Shown: positions 45,684 to 53,323 of the stretch, piece after piece
How the letters are laid out: each line of letters starts with the position of its first letter
Position numbering within the stretch: position 1 is the stretch's first letter
Assembly: GCF_013359755.1 (NCBI RefSeq)
Contig: NZ_JABMCJ010000061.1
Span: 1 to 53,323, forward strand
Direction: 5' to 3'
DNA length: 53,323 nucleotides
DNA from: Tardiphaga robiniae
GTDB lineage: Bacteria; Pseudomonadota; Alphaproteobacteria; Rhizobiales; Xanthobacteraceae
The notes under the pieces: generated by a model
What the model saw: only the letters and a program-made list of their open reading frames with translations
What the model was told of the DNA's origin: nothing
Databases searched by the model: none
Position numbers and translations under genes: made by a program

Positions 45684-46496
45684 ATGACACAGGCACAACT
45701 CGCAGAGCGCGCGCCCGTCGCATCGACGGCGCCGCTGCTTTCGGTTCGCGACGTCAGCGTTGTGTTCGGTGGCATCATCGCGTTGAACGGCGTCTCGTTC
45801 GACATGCAGAAGGGTCACATCCTCGGCCTCATCGGACCGAACGGCGCCGGCAAGACCACGCTGTTCAATTGTCTCAGCCGGCTCTACCAGCCGAGCAAGG
45901 GCGATATCCTGATGGACGGCCAGACGATCCTGAATCGTCCGGCCCACAAGATTTCCGAGATCGGCATCGGCCGCACCTTCCAGAACGTCGCGCTGTTTCC
46001 GAACCTGACCGTGCGTGACAATGTCCGCGTCGGCAAGCATGCGCGCACCAACAGCGACATCATCAGCGATTCGCTGAAGCTGCCATGGGTGCGATCAGGC
46101 GAAGCTGCTATCAACAAGGACGTCAACGACATCCTTGATTATCTCGATCTGCACAGCGTTGCCGATACGATCGTCAGCGGTCTTCCCTTCGGCACGCAGA
46201 AGCGCGTCGAACTCGCGCGTGCGCTCGCCGCCGAACCGAAGATCCTGCTGCTCGACGAGCCCGCAGGCGGTCTCAACCATGAGGAAGTCTACATTCTTGG
46301 CGACCTGATCCGCCGCATCCGCGACGATCGCGGCGTGACGGTGCTCCTGGTCGAGCATCACATGGGTCTCGTGATGTCGATCGCCGACCATGTCGTCGCA
46401 TTGAATTTCGGCAAGAAGCTCGCTGAAGGCACACCTGCTGCCGTCCAGAAAGACCCTGCTGTGATCAAGGCCTATCTGGGAGACAAAGACTCATGA
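45684..46496 (+). CDS. livG: Branched-chain-type ABC importer ATP-binding protein (LivG-like)
   Basis: A 270-aa ATPase of the hydrophobic amino acid (HAAT) importer family. The Walker A motif GPNGAGKTT is at residues 51-59, and a Q-loop (IGRTFQNVALF), a signature-like LPFGTQKRVELARALA and Walker B (ILLLDEPAGGLNHEE) follow. The context next to a pimelate operon suggests the cargo is a dicarboxylate or fatty acid rather than an amino acid. The gene overlaps livF by 4 nt and starts 63 nt after the regulator gene, with GAGGGA as ribosome site. Confidence 0.88.
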   Translation: MTQAQLAERAPVASTAPLLSVRDVSVVFGGIIALNGVSFDMQKGHILGLIGPNGAGKTTLFNCLSRLYQPSKGDILMDGQTILNRPAHKISEIGIGRTFQNVALFPNLTVRDNVRVGKHARTNSDIISDSLKLPWVRSGEAAINKDVNDILDYLDLHSVADTIVSGLPFGTQKRVELARALAAEPKILLLDEPAGGLNHEEVYILGDLIRRIRDDRGVTVLLVEHHMGLVMSIADHVVALNFGKKLAEGTPAAVQKDPAVIKAYLGDKDS

Positions 46497-47206
46497 CCGC
46501 GATGCTTCACGTAAAAGACCTGCGTGCGTATTACGGCCAGGTCCAGGCACTGCACGGCCTCGAATTCGAACTGCAGGAAGGCAGCCTCACCACCCTGCTT
46601 GGCGCCAATGGTGCCGGCAAGACCACGACGCTGCGCTCGATCTGCAACATGATCCGCTCCACGGGCTCGATCGAGTTCGAGGGCAAGAAGCTCGACAACA
46701 AGTCGACCGAAAGCATCGTGCGGCTGGGCATCGCCCATGTTCCCCAGGGCCGCGGCACCTTCACCACCATGACGGTGGAAGAGAACCTGCAGCTCGGCGC
46801 GATCAGCCGCAAGGACACCAAGGCGATCGGTGACGACATCGAGCGCATGTATGCCCACTTCCCGGTGCTCAAGCAGCGCCACACCCAGCAGGCCGGCACG
46901 CTGTCCGGCGGTGAACAGCAGATGCTCGCGGTCGCCCGCGCGCTGATGCTGCGTCCCCGCCTGATGCTGCTGGACGAGCCGTCCTTCGGTCTCGCGCCGC
47001 TGATCGTGCGGGATCTGTTCAAGATCCTCGGCAAGATCAACCGCGAGGACAAGGTCAGCATTCTTGTGGTCGAACAGAACGCGCAGCTCGCGCTCGAACT
47101 CGCCGACAAGGCCTATGTCATCGAAACAGGACGCATCGTGATGTCCGGCACAGCCGACGAGATCGCGAACAACGAAGACGTCCGTAAATCGTATCTGGGA
47201 TATTGA
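46493..47206 (+). CDS. livF: Branched-chain-type ABC importer ATP-binding protein (LivF-like)
   Basis: A 237-aa HAAT-type ATPase that forms the ATPase pair with the LivG-like protein. Walker A GANGAGKTT is at residues 37-45; Q-loop (IAHVPQGRGTFTTMTVEENL), signature LSGGEQQMLAVARALM and Walker B LMLLDEPSFGLAPLI are intact. It overlaps livG by 4 nt (ATGA) and precedes the permease gene by 10 nt, so the transporter genes form one operon. Confidence 0.9.
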   Translation: MTAMLHVKDLRAYYGQVQALHGLEFELQEGSLTTLLGANGAGKTTTLRSICNMIRSTGSIEFEGKKLDNKSTESIVRLGIAHVPQGRGTFTTMTVEENLQLGAISRKDTKAIGDDIERMYAHFPVLKQRHTQQAGTLSGGEQQMLAVARALMLRPRLMLLDEPSFGLAPLIVRDLFKILGKINREDKVSILVVEQNAQLALELADKAYVIETGRIVMSGTADEIANNEDVRKSYLGY

Positions 47207-47216
47207 GGGGGCGGCC

Positions 47217-48095
47217 ATGGAACTCTTTACCAACCAAGTCCTGGCTGGCATCGCCACCGGCGCGATCTACGCCTGTATGGCGCTCGCCGTGGTCATGATC
47301 TACCAGGCGATCGACCACCTGAACTTCGCCCAGGGCGAAATGGCGATGTTCTCGACCTTCGTCGCCTGGCAGATGATGCAGTGGGGCATACCCTATTGGG
47401 GCGCATTCGCGCTGACGCTGATTTTCTCCTTTGTCGGCGGCATCGTCATCGAGCGGGCTTTGTTCAAGCCGCTCGCCAAGGCGCCGGTGCTGACCCACGT
47501 CGCCGGTTTCATCGCGCTGTTCGCCATCATCAACAGCGTCGCGGGCCTGACCTGGGACTTCACCATCAAGCAGTTTCCCTCGCCGTTCGGCTCGTCGCCG
47601 TTCCTGGGCAGCCAGCTGATCTCGACGCATCAGGCCGGCATGATCGGCGTGACGATCATCCTGCTCGTCCTGCTGTTCATCTTCTTCCGCTACACCCGCG
47701 TGGGCCTTGCGATGCGGGCAGCGGCGTCGATGCCTGAATCGGCGCGGCTGGTCGGCATCAACACGTCATGGATGATTGCACTCGGCTGGGGCATGGCGGC
47801 CGCGATCGGTTCGATCGCCGGCATGCTGATCGCCCCCGTCGTGTTCCTCGAGCCCAACATGATGGGCGGCGTGCTGATCTACGGATTTGCCGCGGCCGTC
47901 GTCGGCGGGCTCACGAGCCCACTGGGTGCTGTCATTGGCGGGTTCCTTGTCGGCGTCTTCGAGAACCTCGTCGGCACCTATATCCCGGGTGTCGGCAATG
48001 AGCTGAAACTGCCCATCGCCCTGGCGCTGATCATCACCGTGCTGGTCGTCAAACCCAATGGCCTGTTCGGCCGTGCCATCGTGAAGCGAGTTTGA
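47217..48095 (+). CDS. livH: Branched-chain-type ABC importer permease (LivH-like)
   Basis: A 292-aa inner-membrane permease of the LivH family with about eight hydrophobic segments. It starts with NQVLAGIATGAIYACMALA and has AMRAAASMPESARLVGINTS, the family's cytoplasmic EAA-like loop that contacts the ATPases. GAGGGGG precedes the start with good spacing. It pairs with the LivM-like permease, whose ATG lies 3 nt after this gene's stop codon. Confidence 0.9.
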   Translation: MELFTNQVLAGIATGAIYACMALAVVMIYQAIDHLNFAQGEMAMFSTFVAWQMMQWGIPYWGAFALTLIFSFVGGIVIERALFKPLAKAPVLTHVAGFIALFAIINSVAGLTWDFTIKQFPSPFGSSPFLGSQLISTHQAGMIGVTIILLVLLFIFFRYTRVGLAMRAAASMPESARLVGINTSWMIALGWGMAAAIGSIAGMLIAPVVFLEPNMMGGVLIYGFAAAVVGGLTSPLGAVIGGFLVGVFENLVGTYIPGVGNELKLPIALALIITVLVVKPNGLFGRAIVKRV

Positions 48096-48097
48096 TC

Positions 48098-49126
48098 ATG
48101 AGCACCGTTCAAGACGTCTCCGCCGCTCCCGCGGTCGCTGCCGTTCCCAAAAAGGCAATGGCGCTCGGCCCGCTGGCATCGCTGATCATCCTGGCGCTGC
48201 TCATCGTCACACCACTATTCGTGAAGAACTTCATCATCTTCCAGATGACGATGTGGCTGATCTACGCCATCGCGGTTCTCGCGCTGAACATCCTGACCGG
48301 CGCCAGCGGCCAGTTCTCGCTCGGCCAGAGCGCGTTCTACGCCCTCGGCGCCTATACGTCGGCAATCCTCATGGAACATGTCGGCGTCAACTACGCACTG
48401 ACGCTTCCTGTCGCCGGCCTCGTCTGCTTCATCGCCGGCTTCCTGTTCGGCCTGCCGGCGCTTCGGCTCTCCGGCATCTACCTTGCGCTGGCGACCTTCG
48501 CCCTCGCGGTGGCAATGCCACAACTTCTGAAGCTCGGCGTGTTCGAACACTGGACCGGCGGCGTGCAGGGCCTTGTCGTCACCAAGCCTGATGCACCGGA
48601 AATCCTGGCCTCGCTGGGTCTGAAAGTGTCGCAGGACATGTGGCTGTACTTCTTCACCCTCGCGGTCACGATCCTGATCTACATCCTCTCGGTCAACCTG
48701 CTGAAGTCGCGGTCGGGCCGAGCCATGATGGCGATCCGTGACAACGAGATTGCCGCCTCGGCGATGGGTGTGGACGTCTCGCTCTACAAGACGCTGGCTT
48801 TCGGCGTTAGCGCAGGGATCACCGGCGTTGCCGGCGGTCTCGGCGCCATCGCCGTGCAGTTCGTGGCACCGGATGGCTACACCATCCAGCTCGCCATCGC
48901 GCTGTTCCTCGGCATGGTCGTCGGCGGCGTTGGCTGGCTTCCCGGCTCGCTCGCCGGTGCGGCTTTCATCGTCTTCGTTCCGAATATTGCGGAACACGTC
49001 TCGAAGGGTCTGTCTGGCGCCGTGTTCGGCGTCATCCTGATCATCATCATCTTCCTGCTCCCGAACGGGGCCAGGCAACTCGCCTATTTGGCACAGGGCT
49101 TGATAGGCAAACTACGTAAACACTGA
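48098..49126 (+). CDS. livM: Branched-chain-type ABC importer permease (LivM-like)
   Basis: A 342-aa permease of the LivM family. After a polar N-terminus it has repeated membrane segments and the conserved LTGASGQFSLGQSAFYALGAY, and RAMMAIRDNEIAASAMGVDVS, the loop that docks on the ATPases. ATG 48098 is preferred over an in-frame TTG at 48092 that overlaps the livH stop. The binding protein gene follows after 6 nt, so all five transporter genes up to 50362 are likely one transcript. Confidence 0.9.
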   Translation: MSTVQDVSAAPAVAAVPKKAMALGPLASLIILALLIVTPLFVKNFIIFQMTMWLIYAIAVLALNILTGASGQFSLGQSAFYALGAYTSAILMEHVGVNYALTLPVAGLVCFIAGFLFGLPALRLSGIYLALATFALAVAMPQLLKLGVFEHWTGGVQGLVVTKPDAPEILASLGLKVSQDMWLYFFTLAVTILIYILSVNLLKSRSGRAMMAIRDNEIAASAMGVDVSLYKTLAFGVSAGITGVAGGLGAIAVQFVAPDGYTIQLAIALFLGMVVGGVGWLPGSLAGAAFIVFVPNIAEHVSKGLSGAVFGVILIIIIFLLPNGARQLAYLAQGLIGKLRKH

Positions 49127-49132
49127 GGACCT

Positions 49133-50362
49133 ATGAACTGCAGAAACTTTCTGCGCACCGCCGCGCTCTCGAGCGCGGCGTTTGCGTTTCTCGCCTTCTC
49201 AACTTCCGCGAATGCCCAGAAGAAATACGACACCGGGGCGAGCGATACCGAGATCAAGATCGGCAACATCATTCCCTATAGCGGCCCGGCTTCGGCCTAC
49301 GGCATCATCGGGAAGATGGAAGAAGCCTACTTCAAGATGATCAACGATCAGGGCGGTATCAACGGCCGCAAGATCACCTTCGTCAGCTATGACGATGCCT
49401 ACAGCCCGGCCAAGGCTGTGGAACAGACCCGCAAGCTCGTCGAATCCGACGAAGTTCTGTTCGTGTTCGGTCCGCTCGGCACGCCGTCGAACACCGCGAT
49501 CATGAAATACCTGAACGCCAAGAAGATCCCGCAGCTGTTCGTCGCCACCGGCGCGACCAAGTTCGGCGAGTACAAGACCGCGCCATGGACGATGGGCTGG
49601 CAGCCAGCCTATCAGAGCGAAGGCCGCATCTTCGCGCAATACGCGATCACCGAGAAGCCGAACGGCAAGATCGCCGTGTTCTACCAGAACGACGACCTCG
49701 GCAAGGACATGCTGAAGGGCCTCAAGGACGGCCTCGGCGAGAAGGCCTCGATGATCGTGGCTGAAGACAGCTATGAAGTATCCGAGCCGACCATCGACTC
49801 GCACATCGTCAAGATGAAGGCATCGGGCGCCGACATCTTCGTCTCGATCTCGACGCCGAAATTCGCCGCGCAGGCGATCAAGAAGGTGGCCGAGATCGGC
49901 TGGAAGCCGATGTTCTTCCAGAGCAATGTCGGCTCCTCGGTCGGCGCAGTGATGCGTCCCGCCGGCATCGACAACGCGCAGGGCGTGCTGTCGCTGGCCT
50001 ATGCCAAGGATGCCATCGATCCGCAGTGGAAGGACGATGAGGGCATGAAGAAGTATCTCGACTTCCTGGCCAAATACGCCCCCTTCGCCAATCCCGCCGA
50101 AAGCTCGGCTGCTTATGGATACGGCCAGGCACAGACCGTGGTTCAGGTCCTCAAGCAGGCCGGCGACGACCTGACCCGTGCCAACATCATGAAACAGGCC
50201 GCCAGCCTGAAGGACTTCGCACCCGACACGTTGCTGCCGGGCGTCAAGATCAACACCTCGGCGACCGACTTCTACCCGATCGAGCAACTGCGCATGATGC
50301 GCTTCACCGGCGAGAAGTGGGACGTGTTCGGCCCGCCGATCGACAGCAAGCTCGGCGGGTAA
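49133..50362 (+). CDS. ABC importer substrate-binding protein (first of tandem pair)
   Basis: A 409-aa periplasmic type I binding protein of the Leu/Ile/Val-binding superfamily. It has a signal peptide with cut near ANAQKK; the mature part starts with KYDTGASDTEIKIGNIIPYS and contains NDQGGINGRKITFVSYDDAY. Roughly three quarters of residues match the second copy at 50655. In Rhodopseudomonas palustris, binding proteins near the pim locus are linked to dicarboxylate or fatty acid uptake, so I infer such a ligand here; the sequence alone does not prove it. It is translated from GAGGA directly after livM. Confidence 0.85.
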   Translation: MNCRNFLRTAALSSAAFAFLAFSTSANAQKKYDTGASDTEIKIGNIIPYSGPASAYGIIGKMEEAYFKMINDQGGINGRKITFVSYDDAYSPAKAVEQTRKLVESDEVLFVFGPLGTPSNTAIMKYLNAKKIPQLFVATGATKFGEYKTAPWTMGWQPAYQSEGRIFAQYAITEKPNGKIAVFYQNDDLGKDMLKGLKDGLGEKASMIVAEDSYEVSEPTIDSHIVKMKASGADIFVSISTPKFAAQAIKKVAEIGWKPMFFQSNVGSSVGAVMRPAGIDNAQGVLSLAYAKDAIDPQWKDDEGMKKYLDFLAKYAPFANPAESSAAYGYGQAQTVVQVLKQAGDDLTRANIMKQAASLKDFAPDTLLPGVKINTSATDFYPIEQLRMMRFTGEKWDVFGPPIDSKLGG

Positions 50363-50370
50363 ACTCAACC

Positions 50371-50498
50371 GTCATTCCGGGATGCCCGAAAGGCGACGAA
50401 GTCGACTGAAGGGTAGACCCGGAATCTCGACATGAGTGATGAACAATACGAGGTTCCGGGTTCGCACGCGCGAAGGCGCGCATACGCCCCGGAACGAC
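50371..50498. repeat. BIME-like palindromic repeat between the two binding-protein genes
   Basis: GTCATTCCGGG at the left end is mirrored by CCCCGGAACGAC at the right end, with inner pairs such as GACCCGGAAT with GTTCCGGGTTC and a CGCGCG hairpin. It starts 8 nt after the first binding-protein gene and precedes a terminator. It is a dispersed palindromic repeat of a different subfamily from those in the pim operon. Confidence 0.75.
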
Positions 50499-50519
50499 AG
50501 CGATAATGCCCAATAAAAC

Positions 50520-50554
50520 AGCCCCTTACGACGAAAGTCGTGAGGGGCTTTTTC
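50520..50554 (+). terminator. Rho-independent terminator after the liv-type operon
   Basis: AGCCCCTTACGAC (50520-50532) pairs with GTCGTGAGGGGCT (50537-50549) around a GAAA tetraloop, with one T-G wobble, and is followed by TTTTTC. It ends the transcript containing the first binding-protein gene, so the second copy likely has its own promoter in the next 100 nt. Confidence 0.92.
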
Positions 50555-50654
50555 TTGCCAGTTGCAGTGGAAAAGTATTCAATCCAACGCGCCGCAGCAT
50601 TCAACAAAAAACAAGAATACGCGCGGCTTCATCAAATGATCAGGGAGATCAGAA

Positions 50655-51884
50655 ATGCCTTCGTTCAGCTCGCGTGCAATGACGTTCACGGTTGCCGCAG
50701 CCCTCAGTGCGGCCCTTGGCGGTACTGCCTTCGCCCAGAAAAAATACGACACCGGCGCCAGCGATACCGAGATCAAGATCGGCAACATCATGCCCTATAG
50801 CGGGCCCGCATCCGCCTATGGCGTGATCGGCAAGATGGAAGAAGCCTATTTCAAGATGATCAACGATCAGGGTGGCATCAACGGCCGCAAGATCAATTAC
50901 ATCACCTATGACGACGGCTACTCGCCGCCTAAGGCTGTGGAGCAGGCGCGCAAGCTCGTCGAGTCGGACGAAGTATTGTTCATCGCCAGCTCGCTCGGAA
51001 CCCCGTCGAACTCCGCCATTCAGAAATACATGAATGCGAAGAAAGTCCCGCAACTGTTCGTGGCCACCGGCGCCACCAAGTTCGGCGACTACAAGGACTT
51101 CCCCTGGACCATGGGCTGGCAGCCTGCCTATCAGAGCGAGTCCAGGATCTATGCAGCCTATCTGCTGAGGGAAAAGCCCGACGCCAAGATCGCGATCATG
51201 TACCAGAACGATGATTTCGGTAAGGACATGCTGAAGGGTCTGAAGGATGGTCTCGGCGCCAAGGCTGCATCGATGATCGTCGCCGAGGAAAGCTATGAAG
51301 TGTCGGAGCCGACCATCGAGTCCCATATCGTCAAGCTGAAGTCGACCAATGCCGACACCTTTGTCAGCTTCACCACGCCGAAATTCGCTGCGCAGGCGAT
51401 CAAGAAAGTGGCGGAGCTCAGCTGGAAACCGACCTTCATCCAGAGCAATGTCGGCTCTTCGGTCGGCGGCGTGATGAAGCCGGCGGGTTACGAGATCGCC
51501 CAGGGCATCCTGTCGGCGAACTACGCCAAGGACGGCGCCGATTCCAGCTGGGACAATGACGAGGGCATGAAGAAATTCTACGCCTTCCTCGCCAAATATG
51601 CGCCCACCATGGACAGGAGCGACGGCTCGGTCGTCTATGGCTATGGCCAGGCGCAGACCATCGTTCAGGTGCTCAAGCAGGCCGGTGACAACCTGACCCG
51701 CGCGAACATCATGAAGGAAGCAGCCAACCTCAAGGAATTCGCGCCCGACACATTGCTGCCCGGCGTGACCATTTCGACCTCGGCGACCGACTTCTACCCG
51801 ATCGAGCAGCTGCAGATGCAGCGCTTCAAGGGCGAGAAGTGGGAGCTGTTCGGCCCGATCATCGCGGGCAAGATCGACGGCTGA
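50655..51884 (+). CDS. ABC importer substrate-binding protein (second of tandem pair)
   Basis: A 409-aa close paralogue of the protein encoded at 49133, equal in length. The signal peptide (TFTVAAALSAALGGTAFAQ) differs, while the mature parts are closely alike (KYDTGASDTEIKIGNIMPYS). Differences occur mainly in short blocks such as FVFGPLG versus FIASSLG, which lies where this family contacts ligand, so the pair may bind different chain lengths. AGGGAG at 50642-50647 is the ribosome site. It stands behind a terminator, hence may be expressed separately while using the same LivGFHM transporter. Confidence 0.85.
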   Translation: MPSFSSRAMTFTVAAALSAALGGTAFAQKKYDTGASDTEIKIGNIMPYSGPASAYGVIGKMEEAYFKMINDQGGINGRKINYITYDDGYSPPKAVEQARKLVESDEVLFIASSLGTPSNSAIQKYMNAKKVPQLFVATGATKFGDYKDFPWTMGWQPAYQSESRIYAAYLLREKPDAKIAIMYQNDDFGKDMLKGLKDGLGAKAASMIVAEESYEVSEPTIESHIVKLKSTNADTFVSFTTPKFAAQAIKKVAELSWKPTFIQSNVGSSVGGVMKPAGYEIAQGILSANYAKDGADSSWDNDEGMKKFYAFLAKYAPTMDRSDGSVVYGYGQAQTIVQVLKQAGDNLTRANIMKEAANLKEFAPDTLLPGVTISTSATDFYPIEQLQMQRFKGEKWELFGPIIAGKIDG

Positions 51885-51890
51885 TGTTCT

Positions 51891-51939
51891 GATCTCTCCC
51901 CGCCGGTTGAAGCCAAGCTTCGCCAGGCGGGGAGAGATC
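51891..51939. terminator. Long perfect hairpin after the second binding-protein gene
   Basis: GATCTCTCCCCGCC (51891-51904) pairs perfectly with GGCGGGGAGAGATC (51926-51939); the loop contains GAAGC-CAA-GCTTC. It lies between the convergent stops at 51884 and 51944. No T-run follows on either strand, so it may stabilise 3' ends or act as a weak bidirectional terminator, or be a repeat. Confidence 0.55.
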
Positions 51940-51943
51940 GAGA

Positions 51944-52432
51944 TCAGTAATAATCCCGGAACGCATCCGCGAGACTGTCGGGCTGCCAGTCGATCTGGTC
52001 CGACGCGATCGGATCGTCCGATAGCAGCGCACTCGCCTGCGTCTTGTAATCCGGCGCCACGTAATCCGCCTGCGGCAGGCCACGGCGCACGATATCCTGA
52101 TAGTTGAGATAGTTGTCGCGATTTCCCACGAAGGTACACATGCATTTGGCGGGATCGGCATAGAGATAGCGCGGACCGTTCGGCGTGGTGTGCACGACGA
52201 AGCGATAGGCCGGCAATTTGCTTAAGGCCGCCTTCCCTGCGGCATCGTTGGCAAAGCGCGCCTTGAAGCCGGCGGACTCCATATCGAAACCGACCTTCTG
52301 CAGCACTGGCACGCTCGGCAATTCCCGCGCCACCAGCAGCGTGATATCGAGCAGCGCCAGCACCGCGATGACAGCGAGCGCGATGCCGCGCGGGTGCAAA
52401 GCGGAAAACGTCATCATCGTTACTGCGCGCAT
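51944..52432 (-). CDS. Hypothetical membrane-anchored protein
   Basis: A 162-aa protein I do not recognise. After a short N-terminus there is one hydrophobic helix (GIALAVIAVLALLDITLLVA) and then a soluble domain, probably periplasmic, with FVVHTTPNGPRYLYADPAKCMCTFVG-like sequence carrying two close cysteines (CMC). The C-terminus is acidic (DSLADAFRDYY). ATG 52432 is used; internal ATGs at 52417 and 52414 are also possible. Codon use is like that of its neighbours. It stands alone, convergent with the second binding-protein gene. Confidence 0.65.
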   Translation of the reverse strand: MRAVTMMTFSALHPRGIALAVIAVLALLDITLLVARELPSVPVLQKVGFDMESAGFKARFANDAAGKAALSKLPAYRFVVHTTPNGPRYLYADPAKCMCTFVGNRDNYLNYQDIVRRGLPQADYVAPDYKTQASALLSDDPIASDQIDWQPDSLADAFRDYY

Positions 52433-52552
52433 GTCGCAAAACCCCGGCTATAAGCGCGCATCGGCGCGCACTATTGCGCGCGACACTAACGGACCCCGCA
52501 TGCGGTGTCACGGCAGCGCCGCCGCAGGAAGCAAGGCCGGTTAACAAATCCA

Positions 52553-52870
52553 TCACGCCGCCTCGCTGGCGACGAGCGCCTCCAGGACGCGCCAATACAT
52601 TTCGTCCAGCATCGCTTGCTGCTGCTCTGCATTCAGAACACGCCGTCGTTGAAACAGAAGACAGATCGGCCGACTGCCTGTGCAATGGTGTGCACGACGA
52701 CAGGCCTTGATGACGCAAGTGCGATGGGTGCGCAGGATGTTCGCATTGCCGCGCTCGATCTCCTCGATGCAGGCGGCGACGATCATATCCGACAGCCGCT
52801 TGGCCGCCAGGTCGCTCTTGTCCCTGGCGCGCTGCGCGAGATGCCAGGCGTCGTGTTGCGAGATGATCAT
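52553..52870 (-). CDS. Hypothetical small soluble protein
   Basis: A 105-aa protein of unknown family. It is mostly helical in appearance (AQRARDKSDLAAKRLSDMIV, then EEIERGNANILRTH, and AEQQQAMLDEMYWRVLEALV at the end) with a basic middle containing three cysteines (CVIKACRRAHHC). No signal peptide or membrane segment is seen. It could be a small regulatory or DNA-associated protein, but nothing in the sequence proves that. An ATG at 52870 begins the frame after GGGAG on the minus strand. It starts about 65 nt from structured repeat copy B. Confidence 0.55.
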   Translation of the reverse strand: MIISQHDAWHLAQRARDKSDLAAKRLSDMIVAACIEEIERGNANILRTHRTCVIKACRRAHHCTGSRPICLLFQRRRVLNAEQQQAMLDEMYWRVLEALVASEAA

Positions 52871-52934
52871 GTGAACTCCCGTTGTGACGATGATGACTGG
52901 ATATGAGTGACTTGGGTGACGGTCACGCGCCGTC

Positions 52935-53323
52935 CTTGCCCGCGCCTGAGCGCGTGAGTGGCAGTCCCGGTGCTCTCCCTCGAAAATGAGGGAGATGAAG
53001 CGCCGAAAGGCGCGACTTGGTAACAGTGCCGCAGCGTAGTGTCCGGATCGCCGGACAGCAGAGGCCGCGGAAACGCCTTTCGACGCTCCACCGTGGCGAT
53101 TTCTGTCCCCGGGACCGTTCTTCCGGGCAAAGGCGCAGACCTCCGCAGTCCGCTTATCCCGACGGTTTCCCGCCGTTCACCGATGCCACGTCCAGCCAGC
53201 ATGAGTGGCAGACCCCCGTAGTGGGGCCGGACGGTGACCCAAGGCCTCCCGAGTGCGTGAGGGAACGTCTCCCTCCCGCCCGCAGGCGCCACATCCCGCC
53301 CCGCGCTAACAAGCGTCCCTGGC
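52935..53323 (+). ncRNA. Structured repeat element, copy B (candidate RNA), cut by window end
   Basis: Second copy of the element at 31765-32154, same orientation. The core 53096-53257 is 96% identical to copy A. The flanking helices keep the same order with different sequence: TCTCCCTC/GAGGGAGA (52974-52981 with 52988-52995), GCGCC-GAAA-GGCGC (53000-53013, again a GNRA tetraloop), TGTCCGG/CCGGACA (53040-53057), CCGCGG/CCGTGG (53065-53070 with 53091-53096), and GAGGGA-ACGTC-TCCCTC (53059 offset region 53259-53275: GAGGGA after GCGT, loop ACGTC, then TCCCTC). The small reading frame at 53039-53221 and the opposite-strand frame at 52867-53292 fall inside it and are probably not genes. The 3' boundary is beyond the window. 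Confidence 0.6.

Noticed and set aside
50649-52718. 689-aa minus-strand frame across the second binding-protein gene
   Set aside because: Spans a strong gene on the other strand and the 162-aa gene in another frame; no recognisable domain.
53039-53221. 60-aa plus-strand frame in repeat copy B
   Set aside because: The related frame in copy A has different upstream sequence and the shared part shows no synonymous bias; better explained by the structured element.

Overview
The window reads as a chromosomal segment of a GC-rich alphaproteobacterium of the Nitrobacteraceae (Bradyrhizobiaceae), near Rhodopseudomonas, Tardiphaga or Bradyrhizobium. The reasons are a CycM-type membrane-anchored cytochrome c, a YejA1A2BEF transporter, a pimelate operon in the Rhodopseudomonas palustris order (pimF-A-B-C-D), and many palindromic intergenic repeats of the kind common in that family. 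No tRNA, rRNA, CRISPR array, transposase or prophage gene is seen. Most genes are ordinary core or metabolic genes.

Layout. 1-1.2 kb: hairpin-rich intergenic DNA and a sterol-desaturase-type hydroxylase. 1.3-11.2 kb: a Flp/Tad (Cpa) pilus cluster, flp-cpaA-cpaB-cpaC-cpaD-cpaE-cpaF-tadB-tadC, with a convergent TadD-like lipoprotein. A good CtrA-type box lies upstream of the pilin gene. 11.3-14.2 kb: M17 leucyl aminopeptidase, NlpC/P60 peptidase and a convergent NUDIX hydrolase. 14.2-22 kb (minus strand): an ABC peptide importer with two consecutive substrate-binding proteins. 22.1-24.6 kb: cycM, and divergently kdsB-pheA. 24.6-26.6 kb: YCII-like, VOC and luciferase-like monooxygenase genes. 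26.6-31.7 kb: metF-metH behind a 400-bp AT-rich leader containing an imperfect tandem motif. 31.7-34.3 kb: structured repeat copy A, a small secreted His/Gly-rich protein, and glpK.

34.4-51.9 kb is a functional block for dicarboxylate or fatty-acid use. It has a FAD oxidoreductase, an SDR, and a beta-oxidation set (two acyl-CoA dehydrogenases, thiolase, CoA ligase, hydratase/dehydrogenase fusion) on the minus strand. Divergent to it are an IclR regulator and a branched-chain-type ABC importer with two near-duplicate binding proteins. A 15-bp palindrome between pimF and iclR is a likely operator. Palindromic (BIME-like) repeats sit in several gaps of this block. 51.9-53.3 kb: two small unknown genes and structured repeat copy B, cut by the window end.

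The least explained feature is a roughly 390-nt, two-copy, hairpin-rich element (31765-32154 and 52935-53323). Its 162-nt core is about 96% identical between copies. Its flanking hairpins differ in sequence but keep pairing through compensatory changes, and one hairpin carries a GNRA tetraloop in both copies. This points to a structured RNA family transcribed from the plus strand, rather than the small ORFs it would otherwise be annotated as.
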